Shown here: positions 1 through 11,394 of the stretch, piece after piece | Layout: each line of letters opens with the position of its first letter | Numbering within the stretch: the first letter of the stretch is position 1 | Assembly (NCBI GenBank): GCA_037074535.1 | Contig: CM073466.1 | Location: forward strand, 63,893,441 to 63,957,440 | Length of the DNA stretch: 64,000 bases | Direction of reading: 5' to 3' | DNA from: Gleditsia sinensis | Lineage: Eukaryota > Streptophyta > Magnoliopsida > Fabales > Fabaceae | Notes under the pieces: model-generated | Seen by the model: only the letters and a program-made list of their open reading frames with translations | Told to the model about the DNA's origin: nothing | Database searches by the model: none | Made by a program: the position numbers and the translations under genes

Positions 1-749
1 GAGAGAGTTAAAATTGGTGGCCGTAATTCTTGAAAATCTGAAAACAAAAATTTAGCTGTTATATCGGCAAAAATCGATAGCCGCAAGGTTTGAATATATG
101 TGCCAAAATCTACTTTAAATCTATTAGTATTCAGTGGAAAGATATCACATGGAAAAAGAAACATTTCTAAGCTTATAAAAGTCTGCGAAAATCAAAGAAT
201 ACGTAGTTAATTGGTAGGATACAGTTGATTGCTTCAAAATAAATGTAATCAATCAACTGTAAAATAACCAGTCCAAATTAAAATTTCTCAAAATAGCTAA
301 TTGACTTAATAACACCAATAGTCGACTGGCAAAAATATTGGGAAAACAAAATAAATCATTTGATTATCCTTCTTCAACAACTAACTTGTTTACATTTTCA
401 CTTTCTTTTATTTTTCAATTACGCCTATCACCTACAACTTCTCTACAAGAATCAAGATATCAAGGTTTCATCAAAGACAACAAAGACAAATTTCTGATGA
501 TATCTTAACCTTATTCTCTTTATATGCCTAATATGAGCGACTATCACAACTATTATACATATACATGCTTGCCGTCATTTTAGAAAATTTCACCTTCAAT
601 TTAGCTGATATCCACCAATCACTCACATAACTGTTCTAATTATTCCTGGCCGATTCACATAGCTATCATATATATGCCATTCTCCGAGTTCTATAAATGC
701 ACACATTAATATCTTTACTTTCATACTCCAAGTCAAGGTGTGTTCAACT
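1..749 (+). promoter_or_regulatory. Upstream block of LOG copy 1, with TATA box
   Basis: This non-coding block aligns with 31985-32630, upstream of LOG copy 2, over almost its whole length, so it belongs to the same captured or duplicated unit. Copy 2 lacks about 110 bases that are present here around 395-505. A TATA-like TATAAAT lies at 692-698, 58 bases before the ATG at 750. The same box sits 58 bases before the matching codon in copy 2 (32573-32579). This spacing suits a core promoter with a short leader, but activity is inference. No coding sequence is seen in the block. Confidence 0.5.
220..261. repeat. Inverted repeat in the LOG upstream block
   Basis: Perfect 12-bp arms (TACAGTTGATTG at 220-231 and its reverse complement at 250-261) flank an 18-base spacer. 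The symmetry extends imperfectly outward to ACTGGT-like ends (about 209-271). The structure recurs at about 32211-32248 beside LOG copy 2, with one arm base changed. It could be a MITE remnant or a hairpin. Confidence 0.6.
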
Positions 750-1400
750 ATGGAGGGAATTGCATTTTGTCAATTTCGAAATATTTGTGTCTTTTGTGGT
801 TCTAGTCCTGGAAAAGATGGAGAGTATGTGAAAGCTGCACAAAACTTGGGTATGGTACTAGCCAGAAGAAAAATTCATTTAGTCTATGATGGAGGTAACC
901 GTGGGTTAATGGGGTGTGTGTCAACAGCTACCCATGTAGTAGGATGTCAAGTTCTAGGTATTATTCCTATTGCTCTAGCTGCATCTAACATCGTAGGAAA
1001 GACAATTGGGGAAGATTTTAGGGTAGCTTCCATGCATGAACGCATGGCTAGAATGATGAGCAATGTTGAGGCATTCATTGCCTTACCAGGTGGTTTTGGT
1101 ACTTTAGAAGAGATTTTCCAAATAATTTTTTGGGCACAACTGAATATGCATCACAAACCGATAGGTTTGTTAAATGTTAATCACTTCTTTGATGGTCTGT
1201 TGTCTTTTCATGATCATGCTGTGGAACAAAGGTTCATCTCACACTTAGCACGACAAATTCTCATCTCGTCTTCAAATGCTGAGGAGTTGATTGATACTTT
1301 ATAAGCATATGTTCATGTACCTGATCCAACTATGGCTCAAATAGAATGGACGGCAGATAACCGCAGGAAACGTAAATTGGATTTGGATCTTCATCTTTAA
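750..1400 (+). pseudogene. LOG-like: LOG-type cytokinin riboside 5'-monophosphate phosphoribohydrolase, retrocopy 1 (late stop)
   Basis: LOG enzymes release active cytokinin bases and ribose 5-phosphate from cytokinin riboside 5'-monophosphates. The ATG at 750 opens 184 codons up to TAA at 1302-1304. The same frame then continues to a second TAA at 1398-1400, giving 216 residues in all, the usual LOG length. Family signatures are ICVFCGSS near residues 12-19, GLMG near 52-55, MHERMARM near 95-102, and the PGGxGTxEE motif as PGGFGTLEE at 113-121. The first stop replaces the CAA of copies 2 and 3. The nucleotide-binding YGGG has become YDGG (residue 47). Plant LOG genes normally have several introns and this copy has none, so it is a retrocopy. 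It lies antisense to gypsy pol remnants on its right. Whether a truncated protein is made is unknown. Confidence 0.85.
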
Positions 1401-2035
1401 ATGTAGTAAAACGTAGCTATTATTGTACTACTTTTACTTTCTTAAAGTCTACTTAGATACCATATTTACCAACCATACTCCCTTAGAGTTGGTAAAACTA
1501 TCTTTGAATATTGCTTATGATCCTTTGAACTTTTGAAATATTCTAGTATATCATCAATAAAAACAAACTGATCCAGGGATGACCTAATTCCTATTCATTA
1601 AATCTATGAATGTAGTTAAAATATTTGTCAATTTAAATGACATAACCAAGAATTCATAATGCCCATAATAAGTCCTAAAATAAAATTTTCGTACATCCTC
1701 TTCTCTTATCCTTAATTAATGTTACTCATATCCCAAATCAATTTTTGGAAAAATATTAAACACCTTATAACTGGTCAAACAGGTAATCTATACGAGGTAA
1801 TTGGTGTTTATTCTACACTGTCACCTTATTCAACTGTCTATAATCTATGCATAGTCATAGTGATCCATCTTTTTTTTTCACAGATAGAACTAGAGCACTC
1901 CAAATAAAAGTACTGGGGCATTTAAATCCCTTGTCTAACAAGTCTTGTAACTATTTTTTTTTTAAATTCAATCGATATCATTCTATATAGGGATATAGAT
2001 ACTAGTTGGGTTCTAAGGAGTAAATCAATAAAAAA
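1401..2035 (-). mobile_element. Family-B gypsy RT/protease remnant next to LOG copy 1
   Basis: Reverse-strand translation gives degenerate Ty3/gypsy reverse transcriptase pieces (region before GHVxxxxGI, then FxDD-side and YxHYEFxVM-like blocks). The segment aligns with 18205-18900 and 33282-33980, which follow the other two LOG copies. The pol frame resumes within a few bases of the LOG stop codon. Many stops and frameshifts are present. At about 2036-2040 it switches abruptly to family-A leader sequence. Confidence 0.75.
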
Positions 2036-2365
2036 TTCTCAAATTGCTGTGGCAAGATTGTGTAGGATTTCCTCTGAATTGTTTGCCGGATTCCTCCTTG
2101 GTGGTGCCATTTCCTACTGTGGCAAAAATAAAGTTATGCTGCTATTGAGGTGATCAAGCCCAATAGTTAGTTTCAAAAAAAAATTTAACAGCAGTCATAA
2201 CACCACCTCGGCATATAGATAGGAAACACTAGTAATTTCTTACCTATATGAAATCACTGATCTCCTACACAGCACTACCACAACATACTCAAGATACTAT
2301 AAGATCAATTCAGATAACCAACCACCCACTGGCCATCTAGGATCGACCTGCTCTGATACAAATTA
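2036..2365 (-). mobile_element. Family-A leader and degenerate primer-binding site
   Basis: This is a near copy of 11075-11398, the leader between the gag start and the 5' LTR of the family-A element. On the minus strand the end at about 2350-2361 is a tRNA-Met-type primer-binding site with one changed base. It is joined on its left to family-B pol, so this is a recombinant junction. Confidence 0.75.
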
Positions 2366-5349
2366 TGTAACAACTTATTTATTTATTTATTATTGTACAA
2401 TATAAAGTTAGCATACACATCATTAATCAAAACGTACATACAACATTTCAAACACATAAATATCTACATCTTATTTATTCTGGTTGACCAATTCCGGAGA
2501 TTCGGGTGTGGGTGGTTACACCTTCACCTGGATTTGTGCCAACTCACCCACAAACATTTTATTTAGGATCCACCTATTATAGAATATCTCGATCTAACGT
2601 GCATTAAAAGCCAGAGCTATAGAAAAATTTGCATAACTAATTTTCTGAACATGACATGGAAATATAGTGAGAATTAAATCCCAGTAAGTTCAACAATAAA
2701 TCATTATCAATATAGCTCATCACGTCATGTTCAGCTGTATAAACTACAGCAAACAACTTTGGTCACATGAATGCACTATATCTATGCACATGAGAATCGT
2801 ACAGTAAAGACATGTATGATAGGATTAATTATTTTTAGAATATTATATGATGACTATCAACTTATTCTCATATCAAGCTACCCCGGTCAGGGTGAGTATT
2901 TTCTACTCTTCGGTACAGGTTTTTCTCACTCCGTCCGACATGGCCCACTTTCTCTTTCTTTTCTCATTAACATGATCATAATCGTTGGTAGGGCGTCCCC
3001 TACTGGTGCACCACACAGATTGCCATGTGACCGTGCTCATTTCTTTTCTTTTCACAATGATAGCCAAAAATATGCTTTCAATAACAAGTATGTTCATTAA
3101 AATATAACTATTACCAAAAATCATTAGTAATCATGCCATAAACATAACCATTTCAAATATCACTTTATAAAACATTTCCATGTCATAATTTCACACTTAA
3201 GATGGTAAGAAGTTCATACAATGGCAATGGCTATGGTTATACTAGTCATTTATTATTTTCATTTGTAAGATTCATCTTTTTTTTAAAATATTAATTTTAT
3301 TTCTTTATTTTCTTGATCCAGGTTTTCATCCTATCTAACCTTTTCTTACTAATCATAGCATAACTCCCTCAATTTAACTCTGAGTTAGGTGATCTTGGTA
3401 TCAATTTCAAGATACAACAATTATCTAAAACTATTATGTTCAACATTGTTGTGAACTATTAAGATATCAAGGTGATATTACTCCCTCAATGTAAAGGTTA
3501 TTTCTTCTCGGATAGGTTATGACCTCTACCTACTAATATGTCCATATCTCCCACATAAGAATTCCAAATTAAGTGATTTCAGTGGCTAAAAATCTGTGAC
3601 CCATATATATATAATTCATATGTTAACCATTTATTTTAATTCCTTATAGAATGTTCCCAGAAATTAAAACACCGAAGCTACCCTAACATATTCTTCCCTA
3701 ATTAACCATTTTCTGAACTTTGTTTACTAATCAGAACATATCTACCTCATATGAACTCTAAATGGAATGATTCCAGTGGTTGAAAATTCGTAACACATAT
3801 ATCTATAATTGATATGTTAACCATTTATTTAAATTCCTTATAGAATGTTCCCAGAAATTAAAACACTAAGGCTATCCTAACATATTCATCAATAATTAAC
3901 AATTTTCTGACCTTTGTTTACTAGTCGGACCATATCTACCTCATATAAACTCTAAATTGAATTATTCCAGTGGCTAAAAATCCTTGAGACATAAATCTAC
4001 ATTTGTTATGTTAACTATTTGTTTAGAGTCCCTATAGAATGTTTCCAAAAATGAAAACACAGAAGCTTAAAAGTTTGCCACCCATAGCCATACCTATGCA
4101 GAACTTTCTATATCAGCCTAAGTATTTAAACATACATCACATGCAAGATCAATATGTAACTTGATATAGCAACATCCATGACCAATCATCAAAATTCTAA
4201 GATCAAAATCTCATATAAATATCATAAGTTTCAAAAGTTTTCTTCAAAAAGAAATATTGTTAAACTTACTTGGAGCACTTAGTCTTCTAAACTTCTCCTT
4301 CCTCTTTCTTCATTTCTTCCTCTCCTTTCCTCACTTTACCTTGCTTCTATTTTTCCTCTCCCTCACTTGGACGAAAATTCTAATGTTGTAAGGGTGAGTT
4401 TTGCTTAAATAGACCCTCAAATAATTTACCTTTCATGATCATGGGTCTACCTTATCACAATTAGATTACACTTGGTTGAATTTTTGGAAAACAAACAACT
4501 TATGTTCTTGTCTTTCTCTTCCTTAGTCAAGATATGCATAGGAAAATGATATTTTTATTTTGAAAATTATGATAATATGTTCTTAAGATATGTGACAAGA
4601 TCCCTTTGATTTAGGGATTCATTTCCTTTTTCTTTTGTCTTAATCAAGTATGATAGATTGTCCTTTTTAAGTGGCAAATTTCTAGCTCTTGAATCTCCAT
4701 TATTTGGTTGAAATTATTTGTGTGGAATAAAGATGTTTTATCATAATGCTATGTATTATTACCCACTTGCTAAATTTTTATCTTAATATCAAATCACCTA
4801 ATCTTGATTACACCATTATTCCATCACTTTATTTTTATTTTATTTTCATTTTTCCTCTTGGGTTTGGGCTCATTCTTGCCCATTTTCTTTACTTTGGTTA
4901 AAATTCTACCTTTCATAATGTGCTTGGTCACATTTTCATGATTTTTGGGCTATTAGTCCAATTTCTATATCCTAGTCCAAGTCTATGTTTTATTTCTTCA
5001 TTGGGCTATCCTATTGGCTTAAAAATTTATGTGAAGAAAAAAAACTCTATATGAAGTGTCCATAGGTGAAAGCCCAATTTATGGGTGGAGATACTAAACT
5101 TAGTAACTTTTACTCTTAAATTAGGAAAAAATTACCCTAATCCAATCTTCTTGAAATTTTAAGACCTTTACTTCACAAAAATTTATCTTCCGTGCTTAAG
5201 AATTTTACCTTTCTTTAGCATGTTTATTTCTAATATTTTCTCTTAAGTTTTCTTGCTTTACCTATTCCATTAATATTAGAACATTTCTATGCATATATGT
5301 AAGGTGAGAAATTTATAAGGAAAATATCTAAAAATTACAGGATGTTACA
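2366..5349 (-). mobile_element. Family-A gypsy LTR (LTR A1), full length
   Basis: The 2984-bp LTR begins TGTAACAAC and ends GGATGTTACA on the + strand. A PBS lies on its left and a PPT-like tract (reverse complement of TTCTTCCCTCTTTAAG) on its right. Having both neighbours means it serves as the 5' LTR of a left-hand internal region and the 3' LTR of a right-hand one, which points to recombination between tandem elements. It aligns with the LTRs at 11399-13842 and 13843-16801, and in reverse with 19498-23314. Short frames at 2771-3100 and 2903-3124 are LTR sequence, not genes. Confidence 0.85.
3533..4066. repeat. 194-bp tandem repeat in LTR A1, about 3 copies
   Basis: Units begin CTAAT near 3533, 3727 and 3921, exactly 194 bases apart; the last is incomplete. 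Each contains a conserved CATATCTACCTCATATG-like core and a CCATTTATTT block. Other family-A LTRs carry the same unit in different numbers. Confidence 0.85.
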
Positions 5350-5649
5350 TTCTTCCCTCTTTAAGAAATTCGGTCCCCGAATTTCAGTCCATCCTACCAC
5401 ATGTAGGGAATGAAATTAAGGCATTATTCAAAATTATCAACCTTATTACCTAAATAATTAGGGATACCTTTTCTGTATAACATCTTTACTTTTTAATATG
5501 TCTATTCACTTGAGTGATTTTGCCATATAACTTAACCATAAGGATTTCTTTCACTCATAAATTCTTTAATTTATATCCTCTAGCTCGCATGGATATATTT
5601 ATGGGTCGATATTAGAAAACACACATATAAAGGAACATATTCAACTTCA
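5350..5649 (-). mobile_element. Gypsy internal remnant with polypurine tract
   Basis: The polypurine tract and the reverse complement of the ATTCGGTCCCCGAATTTC signature follow LTR A1. The part at about 5570-5635 matches internal B2 sequence at about 45440-45510. No coding domain can be read. It ends where a truncated A LTR begins, so most of an element was lost here. Confidence 0.6.
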
Positions 5650-6718
5650 TACACTTTGTTGAATTTTTGGAAAACAAACAACTTATGTTCTTGTCTTCCT
5701 CTTCCTTAGTCAAGATATGCATAGGAAAATGAGATTTGTAATTTGAAAATTATGATGATATATTCTTAAGATAAGGGACAAGGTCCCTTTGATTTAGGGA
5801 TTCATTTCCATTTTCTTTTGTCTTCAACAAGTATGATAGGTTTTCCTTTTCAAGTGGCAAAGTTCTAGCCCTTGAATCTCCATTATTTGGTTGATATTAT
5901 TTGTGTGGGATAGGAATGTTTTGTCCTAATACCATGTATTATCATACCACTTGCTAAAATTTTGAGTGTAGGATATAGATGTTTTTGTCCTAAAGCCTTG
6001 TATTATCATGCCCCTTGCCAAAATGATGAATGTAGAATCATACCACTTGCTAAATTTTTGTCTTAATGCCATGTAACCTAATCTTTATTATTATTACATT
6101 ATTATATCATCACCTATTTTATTTTATTTTATTTTTCCTCTTGGATTTGGGCTTATTCCTACCCATTTTCTTTGCTTTGGATAAAATTCTACCTTTCTTG
6201 GAGGGCTTGGTCACATTTTCATAATTTTTGGGCTATCGGTCCAATTACTATATCCTAGTTCAAATCTATGTTTTATTTCTTGCTTAGGTTATCCAATGGG
6301 CTTGCTAGAAACTTATGTGAAGTGGAAAAACTCTATATGAAGTGTCCATAGTTAAAAGCCCAATGTATGGGTAAAGATTTTAAACTTAGTAACTCTAGTT
6401 CTTGAATTATGAAAAATTACCTTAATCCAATGTTCTTGAAATTTTAAGACCTTTACTTGTTTTTAAAAATTTATCTTCTTTATCGAAGAATTTTGCATCT
6501 CTTTAGTATGTTATTTCTAATTTTTTTTTCTATTAGGTTTTTCCTCTTTATTTGTTCTCTTAATGTTAGAAACATTTTATATGCATATACATAAGGTGAA
6601 GAATTTCTAAGGATTATATTTCCTTAGATATCTAAAATATTGTCTAATAAATTTTATTTCCTTAATTAAATATTTATGTACTTTTATCAATAAAAGAAAC
6701 GAGATTAGGGATGTTACA
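5650..6718 (-). mobile_element. Truncated family-A LTR, 3' LTR of the gag-pol element
   Basis: The sequence from TTGAATTTTTGGAAAAC onward repeats 4470-5349 of LTR A1 and ends GGGATGTTACA at 6718, followed by the PPT of the element on its right. Only the last third or so (left-truncated on the + strand) is present. There is an additional local duplication of the 'GTATTATCATACCACTTGC' type around 5935-6060. Confidence 0.75.
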
Positions 6719-8285
6719 TTTCTCTCCCCCTAAAAGAAATTTTGTCCTCAAAATTTCAGAAATTACCTAATAAGAACAATTACGGATATTTCTTCCTCAT
6801 GACTTCTTCCAGCTCCCATGTTGCTTCTTCCGGAGTCAAACCTTCCCATAACACCTTAACAAAGGGAATGGTTTTATTTCTCAGTTGCTTCACGTCAGTG
6901 TCCTATATAGATGCAGGTACTAGCTGGTATGTCATGTTCTCCTTTATTTGGATTGGTTCATCCTGTATTACATGTGATGAATCTGGAAGATACTTCCGCA
7001 GCTGTGATACGTGGAAAACATTATGCAGGTTGGACAAATTAGGTGGCAGAGCAACTTGATATGCTGATGTCCCTACTTTCTTCAGAATTTGGTAGGGTCC
7101 CAAAAATTGCAAACTTAGCTTTCTTGTTTCTAGAGACCTACCAACTCCAGTAGTCGAGGAAATTTTCAGAAATACATGGTCTCCTTCCTCAAACTCTAGA
7201 GGTCTATGTCTCTTATCATAGTAACTCTTTTGTCGACTCTCAGCTGTAAGTATTTTGTCTCGTATCATCCTGATTTGTTCAGTGGTTTGTTGAACTAGAT
7301 CAGGACCCAACAAGTTCTTTTCTCCTACCTTAAACCAACATAGTGGAGATCGGCACTTTCTACCGTATAAAACATCATAAGGGGCCATCTTAATACTAGA
7401 GTGATAGTTATTATTGTAAGCAAACTCTACTAAAGGTAGGTACTTATCCCATCCTTTACCTTGCTCTATCACACAGGCCCTCAACATATCTTCTATGGTT
7501 TGAATGGTTCGTTCTGTCTGCCCATTAGTCTGAGGATGGTAGGCAGTACTGAACCGCAACTGAGTACCAAAAGTTTCCTGCAATGCCTTCCAAAACCTTG
7601 ATGTGAACCTCGGATCTCTATCATAAACGATATTTAAGGGAATTCCATGCAGTCTAACTATTTCTTGAACGTACAATTGGGTTAATTTATCTAGTAAATA
7701 GTTAATTTTTATGGGTAAAAAGTGAGTAGATTTGGTTAATCTGTCAATTATTACCAAGATAGAGTCATGTCCTACTGAAGTCTTAGGTAATCCCACAACA
7801 AAATCCATTGAGATACTGTCCCATTTCCATTTAAGGATCTCAAGAGGTTGTAGAAATCCCGCTGGCTTTTGATGCTCCACCTTCACCTTTTGACAAATGA
7901 GACATTTCGCCACAAACTCGGCAATGTCCTTTTTCATCCCTGGCCACCAATACATCATTTTTAAATCCTGGTACATTTTAGTGCATCCAAAATGGACTAT
8001 GTATTTACTCTGATGCGCTTCCTGCAGGATCTTAGTCCTCAACTCTCGTTCTTAAGGGACATAAATCCTTCCCTGATACATGATTGCTCCATCTTCCATG
8101 ACAGAAAAATTACCTTGGTCTTTATGATCCTGTAAGTATTGGTCATGAGCTTGAGCCTCTTTGATCTGGGCTCTAAGGTCACACCCTATACTTAAACCAT
8201 TAATGACTAGATTCTTTGGAGTAAGAGTAGTGGCTAGCTTCAAATTTCGAAACTCCTCTAGCATCTGCATCTCATACACCATCAT
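6719..8285 (-). pseudogene. Gypsy integrase with chromodomain-like tail
   Basis: This part of the polyprotein inserts the cDNA into chromosomes. The main open piece (6903-8042) has the zinc-binding H10, H17, C47, C50 and the catalytic triad D80, D141, E177 with the expected 35-residue spacing between the last two. A stop at about 6903 cuts the C-terminal region, which resumes in frame and ends with an EATWELEEVMRKKYP-like chromodomain tail near 6760-6800. The upstream piece (8052-8285) is the RNase H to integrase spacer, separated by one stop. All catalytic residues remain, so decay is recent relative to the B elements. Confidence 0.9.
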
Positions 8286-9479
8286 CTGACCTATGTGCAG
8301 AGAATTTCAACTCAAGGCATCTGCTACAACATTCGCCTTTCCGGGATGATATTTTATCTCAAACTTGTAGTCATTGAGAAATTCTACCTATCTTCGTTGC
8401 CTCATTTTTAACTCCTTCTGATCAAAGAGGTATTTAAGACTCTTATGATCACAATATACTTCAAAGGTTGCCCCATAAAAATAGTGTCACCAAATCTTTA
8501 AGGCAAACACCACTGTCGCCAATTTAAGATCATGGGTTGGATAGTTTCCTTCGTGGGGTCTCAGTTGCCTAGAGGCGTAAGCAAATACTCTCTTATCTTG
8601 CATCAGCACACATCCTAGCCCTTTCTTTGAAGCGTCACTATACACTTCAAAATGTCCTGTGGGGTCTGGAATAATTAAAACAGGAGGAGTGGTCAGTCTT
8701 GTCTTCAGCTCCTGAAAACTAACTTCACAATGATCAGTCCATTTGAAAGGACTTCCCTTTCTGGTCAATTTAGCCAATGGCAAGGCTATACGAGAGAAGT
8801 TTTGTATAAACCTCCTGTAGTATCCTGCCAAACCCAGGAAACTTCTGACTTCCGTAATCGTATTTGGTCTCTCTCACTTAATCATTGCTTCCGTCTTGCT
8901 AGGATCTACGGCTACCCCTCTATTAGAGATGACATGTCCGAGAAACTTCACCTCTGATAGCCAAAATTCACACTTCTCCAATTTGGCATATAACTTTTTC
9001 TCTTTCAGCACTTATAGCACGATTCAGAGATGTTGTTCATGCTCATTCTCGCTCTTAGAATATATCAAGATGTCATCAATGAACACTACAACAAATTGAT
9101 CTAGGTAGGGTCGAAAAATGTGATTCATGTAATCCATGAAAATTGCAGGTGCATTCGTCAACCCGAAGGGCATTACGAGAAACTCATAGTGTCCATACCT
9201 AGTCCTGAAGGCAATTTTTGGTACGTCCTCCTCCTTGATCCTAATCTGATGATATCCTGACCTCAAGTCAATTTTAGAAAAGATGGAGGCTCCCTTCAAT
9301 TGATCCAATTAGTCATCTATCCTAGGGAGAGGGTACTTATTTTTTATAGTCACATTATTCAGCTGTCTGTAATCTATGCATAGTCTCAAGCTCCCGTTTT
9401 TCTTCTTAACAAACAATACAGGAGCTCCCCAAGGTGATACACTCGGTCTAATGAATTGCTTGTCTAATAGTTCCTCCAA
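8286..9479 (-). pseudogene. Gypsy reverse transcriptase and RNase H
   Basis: Reading right to left on the minus strand, RT begins with the WGAPVLFVKKK-type block near 9440 and IDYRQLN near 9380. It continues through SKIDLRSGYHQI, MPFGLTNAP and the active-site FIDD (segment 9024-9308). The RT connection (8487-8957) has FLGLAGYYRRFI and the RNase H start FEVYSDASKKGLG. The RNase H end near 8290-8480 includes YCDHKSLKYLF and ADALS-like motifs. Stops at about 9309, 9020, 8870, 8486, 8390 and 8310 break the frame. Function before decay: copying element RNA into DNA. Confidence 0.9.
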
Positions 9480-10073
9480 CTATTTCTTAAGTTCCTGTAG
9501 TTCCTTCGAGGACATTCGATATGGTGCAATAGAGATAGGCCCTGTCCCAGGTAGGAGATCAATAGAGAACTCTATCTCTCTCTTGGGAGGTAAGCCTGGA
9601 ATATTTGATGAAAATACTTCATGAAACTCGTTGGCTATTGGGATTTCATCAAGCTTCGATTCGACTTCTAGGTTTGATAAATACAAGAGAATGTATCCAA
9701 GTACTCCATTCTTCAAATCCCTATTAACTTGATTGGCATTTAGCATCAATAACTGGACCTCTTCTTTCGGAGTAGGAGGTAGAAATTCAACGGTCTTGTT
9801 ACAACAATTCAGTAAGACTCGATTTCTAGACATCCAGTCTAACCCTAGAATGACCTCAATACCTCTTAAAGGTAAATAGACGAGGTCTACAGAAAAAGTT
9901 TTCTCCTGGATGGTGACTTGACAGTCCTTACATACAGAGGAAGTTAATACCCTTTCCCCTGTAAAGGTTACTATGGATAGCTCATAGGGAGTTTCAGAAA
10001 TAGGAAACTGAAACTTCCTAATACATTCTTCTGATATAAATGAATGACTAGCACCAGAGTCAAATAACACCAT
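9480..10073 (-). pseudogene. Gypsy aspartic protease and linker to RT
   Basis: The open segment starts just before the retropepsin active site DSGASHSFI (residues 5-13) and contains the second protease signature VILGLDWM near residue 75. It then has a linker leading into the PYRMSSKELQELKK block that precedes RT. A stop at 9477-9479 separates it from the rest of RT. The segment is in the expected place between gag and RT. Confidence 0.9.
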
Positions 10074-11015
10074 AAAAGCAAATCCCTAGATATAGCATGT
10101 ACCTTGAATCATTTCAGAAGATTACGCTGCCTCTTGGCCACTCAGGGTGAAAACCCTTCTTTTCACCTGAGGCCTCTGTTCTGGCTGCTTCCCCACATTC
10201 TGTGGGCAGTTTCTCGCAAAATGTCCCTTCTGTCCGTAATTGAAGCAGACATCTTGTCCTATATAGCATGGTCGGTTACCATGCATGCGTCCGCACTTAC
10301 TGACTGGGGCAAGGTCTTGTTAAAAAGGTCTAGGACCTGTAGTCAATGGCCTCTTACCAGCTCCATATCCACTTCTTCTCACGTTCTTTCCAGGGTTGGG
10401 AAAATTTTTCTTCCTTTTCCATAGGTTTCGCCTTTGCTTTTCATCCTCCACTGCCTTTAAACTTTTCTCCAAGAGTCTACATTTATTGATCAAAGGCACA
10501 AACTCCCAAATCTCCATAGCTACAACAGCATTCTTTATGTTTGGGTTCAGTCCCACTTCGAACTTAACAGCCTTCAATGCTTCATCAAGGTTAAATCGCA
10601 GATAAGAGGAGAACTTAGACAATTCCTCAAATCTCGCGATGTATTGGTCTATAGTCATGCTACCCTGCCGGAGTTGGAGAAATTTGATCTCTTTCTCCGC
10701 CCTCACAGTACTTGGAAAGTACTTTTCCAAAAAGGTGTCTTTGAACACCTGTCAAGTAATCTCCCTTCCCTGGTGAGCTAACAGTTCTCTAGCTCCACAC
10801 CACCAATATTCTGCTTCATCTTTTAGCATATATGCAGCAAAGATTACTTGCTGCTCCTCAGTACAGCCCATCACTTCAAAGATTTTCTCTAACTCCCTTA
10901 TCCATCTTTCAGCTACAATCGGGTCAAAGCCACCTTGGAAACAATGTGGCCTAGTCCTCAGGAACTCAGATATGCTGTTATCATTTCCAGCCATCCGATT
11001 GTTAGCACCATTCAC
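10074..11015 (-). pseudogene. Gypsy gag (capsid and nucleocapsid)
   Basis: Gag packages the element RNA. The start MNGANNRMAG at 11015 leads into a retrotrans_gag-type domain (FQGGFDP, WIRELEKIFEV, AEYWW; then FLEKYFPSTVRAEKEIKFLQL and YIARFEELS). A TGG-to-TGA type stop at about 10749 splits the capsid domain, and another lies at about 10319. The zinc knuckle near 10210-10250 reads CFNYGQKGHFARNC: the second cysteine is replaced by tyrosine, so the CCHC site is broken. Confidence 0.85.
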
Positions 11016-11382
11016 ACCATTCGTGTTATTAGCATTCTGGAGGTATTGTAGAATTTAGAGGTCATGAATTGGTCTCGAATTGCGGTGGCCAGGTTGTGCA
11101 GGGTTTCCTCCGCATTATTTGTCGGATTCCTCCTTGGTGGTGCCATTTCCTACTGTGGCAAAAACAAAGTTGTGCTGCTATTGAGGTGATCAAGCCCAAT
11201 AGTTAGTTTAAAAATATTTAACAGCAGTCATAACACCACCTCGGCATGTAGGTAGGAAACACTAATAATTTCTTACAAATATGAATTCACTGATCCCTAC
11301 ACAGCACAACCACAAACATACTCAAGACACTATAAGATCGATTCAGATAACCATCCACCCACTGGCCATCTAGGATCGACCT
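11016..11382 (-). other. Family-A 5' leader
   Basis: This is untranslated sequence between the primer-binding site and the gag start of the minus-strand family-A element. It recurs at 2036-2350. No coding content was seen. Confidence 0.7.
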
Positions 11383-11394
11383 GCTCTGATACCA
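11383..11394 (-). other. Primer-binding site (tRNA-Met type)
   Basis: The minus strand reads TGGTATCAGAGC, complementary to the 3' end of initiator tRNA-Met. It lies 4 bases inside the LTR end at 11399. It fixes the orientation of the element as minus. Confidence 0.9.

Noticed and set aside
738..1304. Intact LOG protein of 188 residues beginning at 738
   Set aside because: The codon at 738 is GTG; the first ATG is at 750. The frame lacks the last 32 residues because of a stop that copies 2 and 3 do not have, and YGGG is mutated. I treat it as a pseudogene.
2771..3100. Frame of 109 codons with a similar one at 11808-12110
   Set aside because: Both are the same segment of family-A LTRs, in a non-coding part.
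11383..11394. tRNA-Met gene
   Set aside because: Only the 12-base match to the tRNA 3' end is present; it is a retroelement primer-binding site. The same holds at 2350, 23378, 25692 and 34639.
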